Assembly (NCBI GenBank): GCA_035456205.1
Contig: DATIDQ010000206.1
Location: forward strand, 1 to 35,817
DNA length: 35,817 nt
Direction: 5' to 3'
DNA from: UBA7239 sp035456205
GTDB taxonomy: Bacteria > Pseudomonadota > Gammaproteobacteria > Pseudomonadales > UBA7239
Under the pieces are notes generated by a model. That model worked only from the letters and a program-made list of their open reading frames with translations. It did no database searches and had not been told where the DNA came from. Below are positions 25,890 through 34,619 of the stretch, piece after piece; within the stretch, counting starts at the first letter, position 1; each line of letters begins with the position of its first letter. The translations under genes and the position numbers were made by a program.

Positions 25890-26825
25890 TTAAACCGGCA
25901 CAGCTACAGTCGCCAGAATATCCGTGATCGCCTGTACAGCACCTTCGCGGTTACCGCCATCTGCACCACGCAAAATCAACCGATGCGCCAATACAGGAAC
26001 GGCCATGGCTTTCACTGTATCGGGTGATACAAAATTTTGCCCGTTTATCAAAGCAGCTGCTTGCGCAGCTTTCATCAATGCAATCGAACCACGCGGACTG
26101 GAACCAAGACGCAAATCTTTATGCGCACGTGTCGCCCGGACAATTCCAGCAATATATCGCGCCACTTTGTCATCAACACGCACCTTGGTCACCAGATCCT
26201 GCGCGCTGGCAATATGCTCTGCAGACAACACAGATTTCAGTGCATTAACAGGATGGGTTTGTATTTGCATGCTCATCACACGCAACTCTTCTTCCTCAGA
26301 AGGATAGCCCATATCAACCCGCATAAAAAAGCGATCCAATTGCGCTTCCGGCAATGGAAAAGTGCCCTGGAATTCAATCGGATTCTGTGTGGCCAGCACC
26401 ATAAAAACATTCGGCAATGTTCGGGTTGTGCCATCGAGCGTCACCTGCCCTTCTGCCATACATTCCATCAGACAGGCCTGTGTGCGGGGCGTGGCACGAT
26501 TTATTTCATCCGCCAACAAAATATTGGTAAAAACAGGGCCGGGATGAAATTCAAAATTATTTTGTTGCTGGTTAAAAATAGATACACCTGTCACATCCGA
26601 TGGCAACAGGTCTGGCGTGCATTGCACACGATTAAACTTTGCATTGATCGATTGCGCCAATGAACGCGCTAGCAGGGTTTTACCAACGCCGGGCACATCT
26701 TCAAGTAACAGATGCCCCCGGCAGAGCATGGTGATAATGGCATAGCGGATGGACTCTTCCTTGCCCTTGATAACTTGTGCGATATTGCCTTCCAATAACT
26801 GGTACAACTCTTTAAATGTCGACAT
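25890..26825 (-). CDS. MoxR family AAA+ ATPase
   Basis: 311 residues, the usual length. It has Walker A EDVPGVGKT, Walker B LLADEINRA, sensor 1 ATQNP and an arginine-finger region (FPLPEAQLDRFFMR). MoxR proteins act as chaperone-like ATPases that activate vWA-domain partners, here the DUF58 protein. It is the first gene of the three-gene minus-strand operon and is divergent from the SDR gene, with only 47 bp between their starts. Confidence 0.95.
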   Translation of the reverse strand: MSTFKELYQLLEGNIAQVIKGKEESIRYAIITMLCRGHLLLEDVPGVGKTLLARSLAQSINAKFNRVQCTPDLLPSDVTGVSIFNQQQNNFEFHPGPVFTNILLADEINRATPRTQACLMECMAEGQVTLDGTTRTLPNVFMVLATQNPIEFQGTFPLPEAQLDRFFMRVDMGYPSEEEELRVMSMQIQTHPVNALKSVLSAEHIASAQDLVTKVRVDDKVARYIAGIVRATRAHKDLRLGSSPRGSIALMKAAQAAALINGQNFVSPDTVKAMAVPVLAHRLILRGADGGNREGAVQAITDILATVAVPV

Positions 26826-26872
26826 TCCCGGTCACCCTGACAATTTGAAACAAATCGCGAGAATACCCGAAT

Positions 26873-27916
26873 ATGAGCAATATATTTGTGACGGATATAG
26901 CAGAACAAGGCAAACCACTGGCGCAAGATAAAGCGCTGGTGATAGGCGCTAGCGGCTTTGTGGGCAGCCACGTGGTGAAAGCCCTATGCGCCAACCAACG
27001 TTCTGTACGGGCAATGGTTCGCCGGAACAGCAATGTCTCCGCACTGGCAGGCCTGGATATGGAAATCTGTTACGGCGACGTTCTCGATCCTGATTCTCTG
27101 CAGCAAGCGATGCAAGATTGCACAACCGTCTTCTACTGCGTAGTGGATACACGCGCATGGCTGGATGATCCGGCTCCACTGTTCCGTTGCAATGTCGACG
27201 GTTTACGCAATGCGATGGAAGCCGCACTCGCCAATCAGATACAAAAATTTATTTTCACCAGCAGTATGGTCACTATTGGCCTGAACAAGAATAGAAAACC
27301 TACGGAGCAGGATCCATTCAACTGGCATGACAGCGCACCGGACTACGCCCTTTCACGTGTACAAGCAGAAGATTTATTGTTTGAGTATTGTCGCAAGCGT
27401 CAGCTACCTGGCATCGCATTATGCGTGGCAAACACTTACGGCCCGGGTGATGTGCAACCCACGCCACATGGCAAATTATTGTGGGCCGCTGCGAGAGGCT
27501 CGATGCAGATGGCAATGGATTGTGGTGCACCGTGGGTGGACATTCGTGACGCCGCCGACGCTATGATTCTGGCAGAAACCAAGGGCATAATCGGTGAACG
27601 CTACATCATTGCTGCTGGCTACGTCACACAAGCTGAACTCTACGAAAAAGCAGCGACCTTGATGGGCAACAAAAAACCTGTGGTGATGCCACTGGCGATT
27701 GTTTATGTCATTGCCTGGCTCACGCAGACAATCGGAAAATTATTGGGCAAAAAGAATATCAAGCTACGAGTGGATTCTGTAAAACTGGCGCATGTTTTTA
27801 GCGACATGGATAACAGCAAGGCAAAACGCGAACTGGGTTGGCAGCCGCGTCCGTTGGAGGAAACTGTGCAGGATGCTGTGCAGTGGTTTAGCACCAGAAG
27901 AAATCAGCGCCAGTAA
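26873..27916 (+). CDS. NAD-dependent epimerase/dehydratase family protein (extended SDR, 3-beta-HSD-like)
   Basis: 347 residues. The Rossmann motif GASGFVG is at 25-31 after a short unconserved N-terminus. FTSS (128-131) supplies the catalytic serine region. At the active site, Tyr is Y158, but the usual lysine four residues on is arginine (DYALSRVQAE, R162). The late WQPRPLEET pattern (extended SDR) supports the call. The substrate (sterol, flavonoid-like or sugar) cannot be told from sequence. It ends two bases from the convergent DUF167 gene. Confidence 0.85.
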   Translation: MSNIFVTDIAEQGKPLAQDKALVIGASGFVGSHVVKALCANQRSVRAMVRRNSNVSALAGLDMEICYGDVLDPDSLQQAMQDCTTVFYCVVDTRAWLDDPAPLFRCNVDGLRNAMEAALANQIQKFIFTSSMVTIGLNKNRKPTEQDPFNWHDSAPDYALSRVQAEDLLFEYCRKRQLPGIALCVANTYGPGDVQPTPHGKLLWAAARGSMQMAMDCGAPWVDIRDAADAMILAETKGIIGERYIIAAGYVTQAELYEKAATLMGNKKPVVMPLAIVYVIAWLTQTIGKLLGKKNIKLRVDSVKLAHVFSDMDNSKAKRELGWQPRPLEETVQDAVQWFSTRRNQRQ

Positions 27917-27918
27917 TG

Positions 27919-28188
27919 TCAGCAATTTTCAATCCGTTGATAAATCTCTTCTTTGGATAAGCCATATATTTCTATGATTTTTTGTTGCGAACTGGTACCT
28001 GACACAATTTTTGCAGAACCATTTGGCAAATGTAATGCGTCACAAATTATGGCTTCTACAGCAGCATTGGCTTTACCTTTTTCCGGAGGCTGGGACACCC
28101 TGACTTTCAAGCACTCGCCCAGCCAGCCGCTAATACCCGAACTTGATGCGCCAGGGACGACTTTGATTTTTATCTTTGTGGCAACCAT
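27919..28188 (-). CDS. DUF167 (YggU) family protein
   Basis: 89 residues with the family pattern KIKVVPGASSSGISGW...LKVRVSQPPEKGKANAAV near residues 7-44. The function of this conserved small cytosolic family is unknown. It follows the CDGSH gene by 21 bp on the minus strand, so they may be cotranscribed. Confidence 0.9.
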   Translation of the reverse strand: MVATKIKIKVVPGASSSGISGWLGECLKVRVSQPPEKGKANAAVEAIICDALHLPNGSAKIVSGTSSQQKIIEIYGLSKEEIYQRIENC

Positions 28189-28209
28189 GAAAAGTATACC
28201 GCTATCGAT

Positions 28210-28449
28210 TTATCCAGCTTTATGGCTGCCATCACATAGCGGTGAATTTTTGGTTTGCTTGCAGCCACAAAAATAAACTTTCTCTGCCTTCGTAGCACCG
28301 AATTTAACGGGGCTGAAGGTGGTGCCTTTATGTGAGCCATCACAGAATGGCTGGCTTTTACTCAGGCCACAGGCACACCAGTAGTAGTCTTTACCAGCTT
28401 CCACTTCCACTGGAAAAGGAGTATCAGATGCTCTTTTTGGGCTTTCCAT
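28210..28449 (-). CDS. CDGSH iron-sulfur domain protein (two CDGSH motifs)
   Basis: 79 residues. Two CDGSH motifs each supply a 3Cys-1His set for a [2Fe-2S] cluster: C25, C27, C36, H40 and C61, C63, C72, H76. The spacing C-x-C-x8-C-D-G-S-H is textbook. Double-CDGSH bacterial proteins are thought to serve redox or iron-sulfur roles, but the partner is unknown. The ATG is preceded by AGGAGAATT. Confidence 0.93.
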   Translation of the reverse strand: MESPKRASDTPFPVEVEAGKDYYWCACGLSKSQPFCDGSHKGTTFSPVKFGATKAEKVYFCGCKQTKNSPLCDGSHKAG

Positions 28450-28506
28450 TTTTAATTCTCCTGTTTTGATTCAAAAATCTGACACAGAGCCAAGGAGAAG
28501 CTCCAT

Positions 28507-29196
28507 TTATGGCACGTCCTTGAGCGACTTGTTAGCACTTTCATAAGCGTAAACCTGTGCTTTATAAATAGAATTAACAACAGCCAAAGTCACTAGTGCT
28601 AGCGATATATCAAGGACATCTGAAACTTGGTTAATGATATTCAAGCTCATGAGCTCCGGGATTTCTTTCGCACTATTAGACATTCGAAAAATTGCCTGAC
28701 CCAGCATGTTGCTTATTATCCATAGGAACCACCAAAGCCCAACAATAGGGCTGACTTTCTCAGAGGACCAATTGTTTGGATTGTTGCTCGCCTGCCATAT
28801 TTCTTTCATTGCCTGATAAGGTTTCCAAAGAGTTAAAATTGGAATGAAGTAGTACCCAATAGACCAGCCAGGCGTAAACTGCATGCCCTGAGCACCCAGT
28901 TGGCGAGCGTTGAAATTTGCTCGATGAATCCACCTTAATATTAAAAACCCAGAAATAATAAAAACCAATAAATAAGCAATACCTAAGACATGTTGTCTGT
29001 TATCGCTTGTTTCTCCATCCGCAACTGCCTGCTCCTGAGATGTATAAACCCCATTTTGATAGTCAGACAATAATTGGTACTCAAGATAATTGGAGAAAAT
29101 AGAAACGACAGCTACCAAAATTTGGGCATAAAGCAAATATTTCACCCAACGCGTAAGACTACTTGAACTTTTATATATATTTTCAGTATTTGTCAT
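28507..29196 (-). CDS. DUF4328 domain-containing membrane protein
   Basis: 229 residues with about four membrane segments. The signature stretch TPGWSIGYYFIPILTLWKPY, followed by QAMKEIW, identifies DUF4328, a family of unknown function. The gene is visibly more AT-rich than its neighbours, with a good Shine-Dalgarno (AGGAGAAAT). It sits between the CDGSH gene and the 5' end of dusA. Confidence 0.82.
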   Translation of the reverse strand: MTNTENIYKSSSSLTRWVKYLLYAQILVAVVSIFSNYLEYQLLSDYQNGVYTSQEQAVADGETSDNRQHVLGIAYLLVFIISGFLILRWIHRANFNARQLGAQGMQFTPGWSIGYYFIPILTLWKPYQAMKEIWQASNNPNNWSSEKVSPIVGLWWFLWIISNMLGQAIFRMSNSAKEIPELMSLNIINQVSDVLDISLALVTLAVVNSIYKAQVYAYESANKSLKDVP

Positions 29197-29479
29197 AGTC
29201 TCTATTTCTCCTAAGTGCTAACGCTAATTAAACACCAATTCTGGTATGCGGAACTCCAACGAGGCACATTACATCCCTACTGGAAACATGAAAATCCTTA
29301 TACATTATCGGGATACAGAAATAAAGCAACACTTAGACAGCAAACCATAAGTTGCTATAAAGACAGGAATTGTTGCTGTTGGAGGCCGCTGCTTCACAAA
29401 AGTGAATAAACGCCCAACAATGGTTATTATGGGTTACTCAGATACCAATGTCGCCCACTAGAGTAATCAGGTATTTTTA
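29197..29479. other. Gene-free AT-rich gap upstream of dusA
   Basis: About 280 bp. Short open frames here have no family resemblance and no ribosome binding site. A near-perfect inverted pair GGTTACTC/GAGTAATC lies just before the dusA leader. The gap probably holds the promoters of DUF4328 and dusA, but no clear boxes are seen. Confidence 0.6.
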
Positions 29480-30520
29480 GTGAAAGAAACAAAAGAAGCG
29501 CCCAAAAAAATAAATCCGGACAATTATCGTTTTTCCGTCGCTCCGATGATCGACGTCACTGATACGCACTTCCGGTTCCTGGCGCGATTACTCACGCGCC
29601 ACACCTTGCTCTACACCGACATGATTACCACTGGCGCAATATTGCACGGCAAACGTGATCGACTACTTGCTTATCACAACGAAGAGCACCCTGTTGCCTT
29701 ACAACTCGGCGGCTCTGATCCTGCGGCCCTACAAGAATGTGCAGGATGGGCAGAAAAATACGGCTACGACGAAATCAATCTGAATTGCGGCTGCCCCAGT
29801 GATCGCGTGCAGAATGGTGCATTTGGTGCCTGCTTGATGGCCACACCGGAATTGGTACGCGATTGTTTACGTGCAATGGCAGTCAATAACAATATTCCTG
29901 TGACATTAAAATGCCGTACCGGTATTGATCAACAAGACAGCTTTGATGATTTCCTGCACTTTATTGATGTGGCAACAGACAGCCCCTGTCAAACAGTAAT
30001 TGTGCATGCACGCAATGCCTGGCTGAAAGGTTTGAGTCCGAAAGAAAATCGCGAGATTCCACCACTCAAATATGATTGGGTTTACCGGTTAAAAGCGTTA
30101 CGCCCTCACCTCAATATTGTGCTGAACGGCGGTGTGACTTCACTGGAAAGTGCAAAGCAGCATTTGCAACAGGTGGATGGTGTGATGATGGGGCGCGAAG
30201 CATGGCACAACACATTTTTTCTGGCAGATGTGGATGCAGAATTGTTTGATGCTGAACTGTTTAACGATAGCCATGTTAAAGCAGACAGGATTTCAGTAAC
30301 CCGAGCGTATGCAGCATATTGTGCAGAGCAACATGCACAAGGCGTATCACTCAGCGTATTGACGCGACACTTGCTCGGTTTGTGGCACAACATTCCCGGC
30401 GCAAAACAATTCCGTCGTCATATCAGTGAGCAATCCCACAAACCGGGCGCCACTGTGGCAATTATTAATGAAGCGCTTGACCAGATCAGCCACACAACAG
30501 AGGTTCATCAGCCACCTTGA
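29480..30520 (+). CDS. dusA: tRNA-dihydrouridine(20/20a) synthase DusA
   Basis: 346 residues, an FMN enzyme that reduces U20/U20a in the D-loop of tRNAs with NADPH. The N-terminus RFSVAPMIDVTDTHFRFLAR is the family start, NCGCPS is at 102-107, and the catalytic cysteine is C118 in GACLM. The phosphate-binding VDGVMMGREA follows later. The start is a GTG at 29480 with AGG eight bases upstream. The 3' end overlaps the chemoreceptor gene by 35 bp, tail to tail. Confidence 0.95.
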   Translation: MKETKEAPKKINPDNYRFSVAPMIDVTDTHFRFLARLLTRHTLLYTDMITTGAILHGKRDRLLAYHNEEHPVALQLGGSDPAALQECAGWAEKYGYDEINLNCGCPSDRVQNGAFGACLMATPELVRDCLRAMAVNNNIPVTLKCRTGIDQQDSFDDFLHFIDVATDSPCQTVIVHARNAWLKGLSPKENREIPPLKYDWVYRLKALRPHLNIVLNGGVTSLESAKQHLQQVDGVMMGREAWHNTFFLADVDAELFDAELFNDSHVKADRISVTRAYAAYCAEQHAQGVSLSVLTRHLLGLWHNIPGAKQFRRHISEQSHKPGATVAIINEALDQISHTTEVHQPP

Positions 30521-32300
30521 AGTAGGCAACAGCCGTTTGCAATGCTGCAGAGCGTTCAGTTAACACTTTGGCAGCAGCAACGAGATGGTGAGATGCTGAC
30601 GCATTTTGCTGGGCAGATATATCAAGCTGACTCAATGCCATGGCAATCTGTTCTGTTCCAGTAGACTGCTCTTGCGATGCCATCGTAATGTCTTTAACCA
30701 GTTCGGCAGCCCTGACACTTTTCGGAATCATGTCCTCTAGAGATTGTCGCGCCTTCTCTGCAATACCGACACTTTCAGATGTCAACTTCGCAATTTCAAT
30801 TGCCGCACCGCGGCTCACCTCTGCCAGCTTCCTGACTTCTGTTGCGACAACGGAAAAACCTTTGCCATGCTCACCTGCCCTTGCCGCTTCCAGCGCTGCA
30901 TTAAGGGACAAAAGATTGGTTTGGTACGCAATTTCTTCAATGACCATAATCTTTCCTGAGATCAGTTTCATTGCATTGACAGTTTCACCAACGAATCCGC
31001 CACAGATCACAGCTTCATGCTTCGATTCGCTTGATATCCTGCTAGCGATTCCAGCATTTTCTGCATTTTGCCTGATGGATTCACGTATCTGCTCCGTAGA
31101 GACACTCGTTTCCTCCACACAGGCCGCCTGCTCCTCAACTGCAGAACTGATATTGCCCGCAGAATCCAGGATCTGATCAGAAGCCTCTGCCACAGTCTCG
31201 GAATTTTTCTGGATCTCCACCACTATTGATTCAATAGATTGCTTCATGATTTCCATTGAAGCCATAACACTGGAATCATTGAAGTTTCCTGTATTCTCCA
31301 CCAGATCCAGCCTGCCAGAGGCAATATTTTTGGCAATTTCCGCTACGCGGGACGGATCAGCACCAAGCTGCTTCATGATATTGCCAAGAATCAGCCAGCC
31401 AACAAAAGAAATCAGAACGACAGAGAAAATAAATATGAAGATAAAAATTACGTAAGCCAGCTTTGATTGACGATCTGAACTTACTCGCACAGATTCAATG
31501 ATCCCGGGTATTCTGGATAAAGCCTTATCAAGCCCGCCTTCAACAGCATGCACCTTTTCATTGAACAAAAGAATGGATTCTCGCGCCGCAATGGTTCCTG
31601 CGACAAGATCATGGAACCGGTTTTTATATGTCACCATATTTTTTTCAATATAAGCACGCGACATGGCCGGCACGTCTGATCCCTCCAACCGCATCAAGAA
31701 TGCATTGTGCAGATCATCAAACTTCTTGATGTAGTCCTCGTCCTCCGTTTCGACAAAACCCATTTCGGTGATGTTGATTTTTTGCATGACAATCATGAGC
31801 TGGTCCTGGTCCAGGGCGTGAACCGACTCTTCCACATCGCTACGTGACGTCAGAAGCTTTCCCAAGAGCCCACTTTTACTATCAAGACCTATCCGGGTTT
31901 TTATTTCTGAAAGCTTATAAAAACCATCCGAATATCCATCCAGAAGAACTTCTATGGATTCAAGATCATTCCCCATGCCAAATCCATTAGCCAACTCTCT
32001 GGTTTCTGCCATGGCAGATTTCAAAGCCGCGAGATCATTATTAAAACTTTTTATGTCTTTTGGATCATGATCCAGCAAAAAATCCTTCTCACGACGCCTG
32101 CATTGAAGCATCATGAATTCAATAGACCTTAAATTGAATGCCAGCTTCTCTGCTCGCTGAATCTCCAGATCAGCCCTTTCCTTGATGACACCAGATTGAA
32201 AGTAAGCAAGAGCAACCATTCCATAGCTGACCAACATAATCCCGAGAAGAAGCAATATCTTCTGCTTCAGGTACATCTTTTCGATAATTTTCGCCAGCAT
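30486..32300 (-). CDS. Methyl-accepting chemotaxis protein
   Basis: 604 residues. TM1 is near 12-35, followed by a periplasmic helical-bundle sensor of about 250 residues with the RRREKDFLL pattern of helical bimodular-type domains. TM2 is FIFIFIFSVVLISFVGWLIL, then a HAMP region. The signalling hairpin tip is EEIAYQTNLLSLNAALEAAR, followed by AGEHGKGFSVVA, which binds CheA/CheW. No CheR-tethering pentapeptide is seen at the end. Start: the ATG at 32300 has AAGG seven bases upstream; an earlier ATG at 32306 is only one base from it. The ligand is unknown. Confidence 0.93.
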   Translation of the reverse strand: MLAKIIEKMYLKQKILLLLGIMLVSYGMVALAYFQSGVIKERADLEIQRAEKLAFNLRSIEFMMLQCRRREKDFLLDHDPKDIKSFNNDLAALKSAMAETRELANGFGMGNDLESIEVLLDGYSDGFYKLSEIKTRIGLDSKSGLLGKLLTSRSDVEESVHALDQDQLMIVMQKINITEMGFVETEDEDYIKKFDDLHNAFLMRLEGSDVPAMSRAYIEKNMVTYKNRFHDLVAGTIAARESILLFNEKVHAVEGGLDKALSRIPGIIESVRVSSDRQSKLAYVIFIFIFIFSVVLISFVGWLILGNIMKQLGADPSRVAEIAKNIASGRLDLVENTGNFNDSSVMASMEIMKQSIESIVVEIQKNSETVAEASDQILDSAGNISSAVEEQAACVEETSVSTEQIRESIRQNAENAGIASRISSESKHEAVICGGFVGETVNAMKLISGKIMVIEEIAYQTNLLSLNAALEAARAGEHGKGFSVVATEVRKLAEVSRGAAIEIAKLTSESVGIAEKARQSLEDMIPKSVRAAELVKDITMASQEQSTGTEQIAMALSQLDISAQQNASASHHLVAAAKVLTERSAALQTAVAYFKVADEPLLCG

Positions 32301-32315
32301 TACCATACCTTGTTT

Positions 32316-32366
32316 ACAAATAATCTGTTTGCTTGATTCCGAAAAGCAAATATATGAATTATTTGT
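32316..32366. repeat. Nested inverted repeat upstream of the chemoreceptor gene
   Basis: The outer arms ACAAATAAT (32316-32324) and ATTATTTGT (32358-32366) match perfectly. The inner arms TTTGCTT (32328-32334) and AAGCAAA (32344-32350) also match, with a 9-nt loop. It lies in the 75-bp gap between rlmL and the MCP gene. Confidence 0.75.
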
Positions 32367-32381
32367 TACGGCAATGTGACA

Positions 32382-34604
32382 CTAACCTCGACTAAACAAC
32401 CAACACTGGTGAATTTTCTGACTGCGCTGAAAATCAGGATCGATGGTTTGCGCGGTGATATTTTCCGGGGCCCAACCATGCTCAATAAACACCGCTTCTT
32501 CCAGTTTGAAACGCTGGTGGTTGGTAACAAATATTAACTCACCATCTTCCGATAGTAGATCCAGCGCATAACCGATCAGATTGACCTGATCACGCTGCAC
32601 ATCCAGCGTGGTTTGCATACGTTTGGAATTGGAAAACGTCGGCGGATCCAGATAAATCAGATCAAATTCTTCGTTGGCTTCTTCCAGCCATTGCATACAG
32701 TCTGCCACCAGCAAGTGATGTTTGCGGGTATCTACACTATTAGCAGAAAAATTATTTTTCGCCCAATCGATATAAGTGGCAGACATATCTATCGACAACG
32801 ATGATGCCGCACCGGCTTTTGCTGCATACACTGTGGCGCTGGCCGTATAGGCAAACAGATTCAGGAAACGTTTGCCGCGTGCTTTTTTGGCCAGCAATTT
32901 GCGCACAGGGCGCGTGTCGAGAAACAAACCGGTGTCCAGATAGGTTTGCATATCCACCAGAAAGGTATGGCCGCTTTCCTGCACTTTGAAACGGTTGTCG
33001 TGGGCCCGCTCTTCTGCTGCTTGTATTTTGCTATCTGTCTGTTTCTTGTACTGACTTTTCTCGCCGCGTTGGCGTTCACGACGTTTGAAATGCACACGGC
33101 TCAACGGCAACGCCAATGCTGCAGACACGGCCAACTGTGTTTCTTCACGACGGCGCGCCGCACCCAGCTCATCTACCGTTTTCGGTGGCGCATATTCCTG
33201 TAAATGCACATGCAACTCACCATTGCCTGCATTTTTATACACATCAACTGCAAATGCGTATTCCGGCATATCGGCATCATATAAACGAAAACAACCGATG
33301 CCTTCTTTCTTCAACCACGGCTGTAATTTCTGCCAGTTTTTTTGCAGGCGGTTAAAGAGCATACGGGCATTGTCCGATAAGGACTCTTCCGTGCAGAGTT
33401 CATCCTGCCGTACCGCTAACACCGCTTTGAAATGATTTCTCTCATTTAATTCAAACAGATACAGCCGGCAGGGAATCTTGCCATTATCAAAACGGTAGGA
33501 ACGATGGCTACGCAAACCGATGGCCTGTGCCAATGATTTATCGCTCGTGAGCACAGCACCATGCCAGCCATGCATTGCGCTCATTTTTTCACCCAGACTG
33601 GCATATAAACCCGGTAAATCCGGATCATCATTCAGGCGTTCGCCGTAAGGTGGATTACAAATCAACAAACCGGTTTTTCCGCGCGGCGCCACACTGTCAT
33701 TCGCGTGCTCCGCTTCTACTGTGATGTATTCGGATAAACCCGCCCGTTCGATATTGTCATACGCTTTTTTAACAACCGTTGTCAGCACATCACTGCCAAC
33801 AATGCGCGGCATGGCCACTGCACCAATATTCAACAAACGATTTTTAGCTTCCTGTAACAGACTTTGCCATAACACCTCATCGTGCCACGGGCATTGCGAA
33901 AACCCCCAGTGTTCACGATAAATACCCGGCGGGATTTTTGCTGCCATCAACGCTGCTTCAATCAGAATCGTGCCGCTGCCACAGAATGGATCAAACAAGG
34001 CGCCACCGGTTGCAGCTATCGTGGGCCAGTTGGCACGCATCAGCAATCCAGCCGCAATCGTTTCTTTCAATGGTGCTTCACCCGCCTGCTGGCGATAACC
34101 GCGTTTGTGCAAACTGCCATTGCCGAGATCAATCGCCACTTGCACGCGGTCTATCTGTTTCTTGTCAGATAACAACACCGCGTTAAAACGGATGTCAGGA
34201 TGGTCTTTCACAACGGTCGGACGATTTTCACCAACACGTGTGCTATCTACCAATGCATCCTTGACACGCATGGCTCCAAACATGCTGTTACGGAATGTTT
34301 CAGATTCGCCGATAAAATCGACACAAAAACTGATATCCGGATTCAGGTAGCTCGACCAATCCTGTTGCAGCAAACCGCGATGCATTTCATCGGCATCACT
34401 GGCCTGCACCGTGCAAACCGGTAGCAATACACGGTTGGCAATGCGCGTGCCAAGCAGCACGCGATACACCACTTCCGGGCTGGCAGTGAACGTAACGATG
34501 CGGTCGCCCGCCACCACATCCTGCGCAAACAAGGCCTGCAGTTCTTCGGCGAGCAAAGGCTCCAGCGCACGCGCGCAGGTCGCCACCAGATTTAGTGGTT
34601 TCAT
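32382..34604 (-). CDS. rlmL: Bifunctional 23S rRNA guanine methyltransferase RlmKL
   Basis: 740 residues. The N-terminal THUMP domain is at about 45-155. The RlmL part (m2G2445) has the catalytic motif NPPYGERL at 317-324. The C-terminal RlmK part (m7G2069) has the DPPTFSNSK motif at 653-661 with an upstream SAM-binding LNLFAYTASATVYAAKAGA region. The two fused activities methylate helix 74 of 23S rRNA during ribosome assembly. It is 15 bp downstream of pyrD, so probably in one transcript with it. Confidence 0.96.
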   Translation of the reverse strand: MKPLNLVATCARALEPLLAEELQALFAQDVVAGDRIVTFTASPEVVYRVLLGTRIANRVLLPVCTVQASDADEMHRGLLQQDWSSYLNPDISFCVDFIGESETFRNSMFGAMRVKDALVDSTRVGENRPTVVKDHPDIRFNAVLLSDKKQIDRVQVAIDLGNGSLHKRGYRQQAGEAPLKETIAAGLLMRANWPTIAATGGALFDPFCGSGTILIEAALMAAKIPPGIYREHWGFSQCPWHDEVLWQSLLQEAKNRLLNIGAVAMPRIVGSDVLTTVVKKAYDNIERAGLSEYITVEAEHANDSVAPRGKTGLLICNPPYGERLNDDPDLPGLYASLGEKMSAMHGWHGAVLTSDKSLAQAIGLRSHRSYRFDNGKIPCRLYLFELNERNHFKAVLAVRQDELCTEESLSDNARMLFNRLQKNWQKLQPWLKKEGIGCFRLYDADMPEYAFAVDVYKNAGNGELHVHLQEYAPPKTVDELGAARRREETQLAVSAALALPLSRVHFKRRERQRGEKSQYKKQTDSKIQAAEERAHDNRFKVQESGHTFLVDMQTYLDTGLFLDTRPVRKLLAKKARGKRFLNLFAYTASATVYAAKAGAASSLSIDMSATYIDWAKNNFSANSVDTRKHHLLVADCMQWLEEANEEFDLIYLDPPTFSNSKRMQTTLDVQRDQVNLIGYALDLLSEDGELIFVTNHQRFKLEEAVFIEHGWAPENITAQTIDPDFQRSQKIHQCWLFSRG

Positions 34605-34619
34605 ATCGATTGTTTCACT

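Noticed and set aside
29215..29409. 64-codon + strand open frame before dusA
   Set aside because: No ribosome binding site or recognisable family; cysteine- and tryptophan-rich composition is typical of noncoding frames.
29413..29480. Integron attC-like site (GCCCAAC)
   Set aside because: A matching GTTRRRY partner and the internal complementary arms are missing, and no integrase or cassette array is present.
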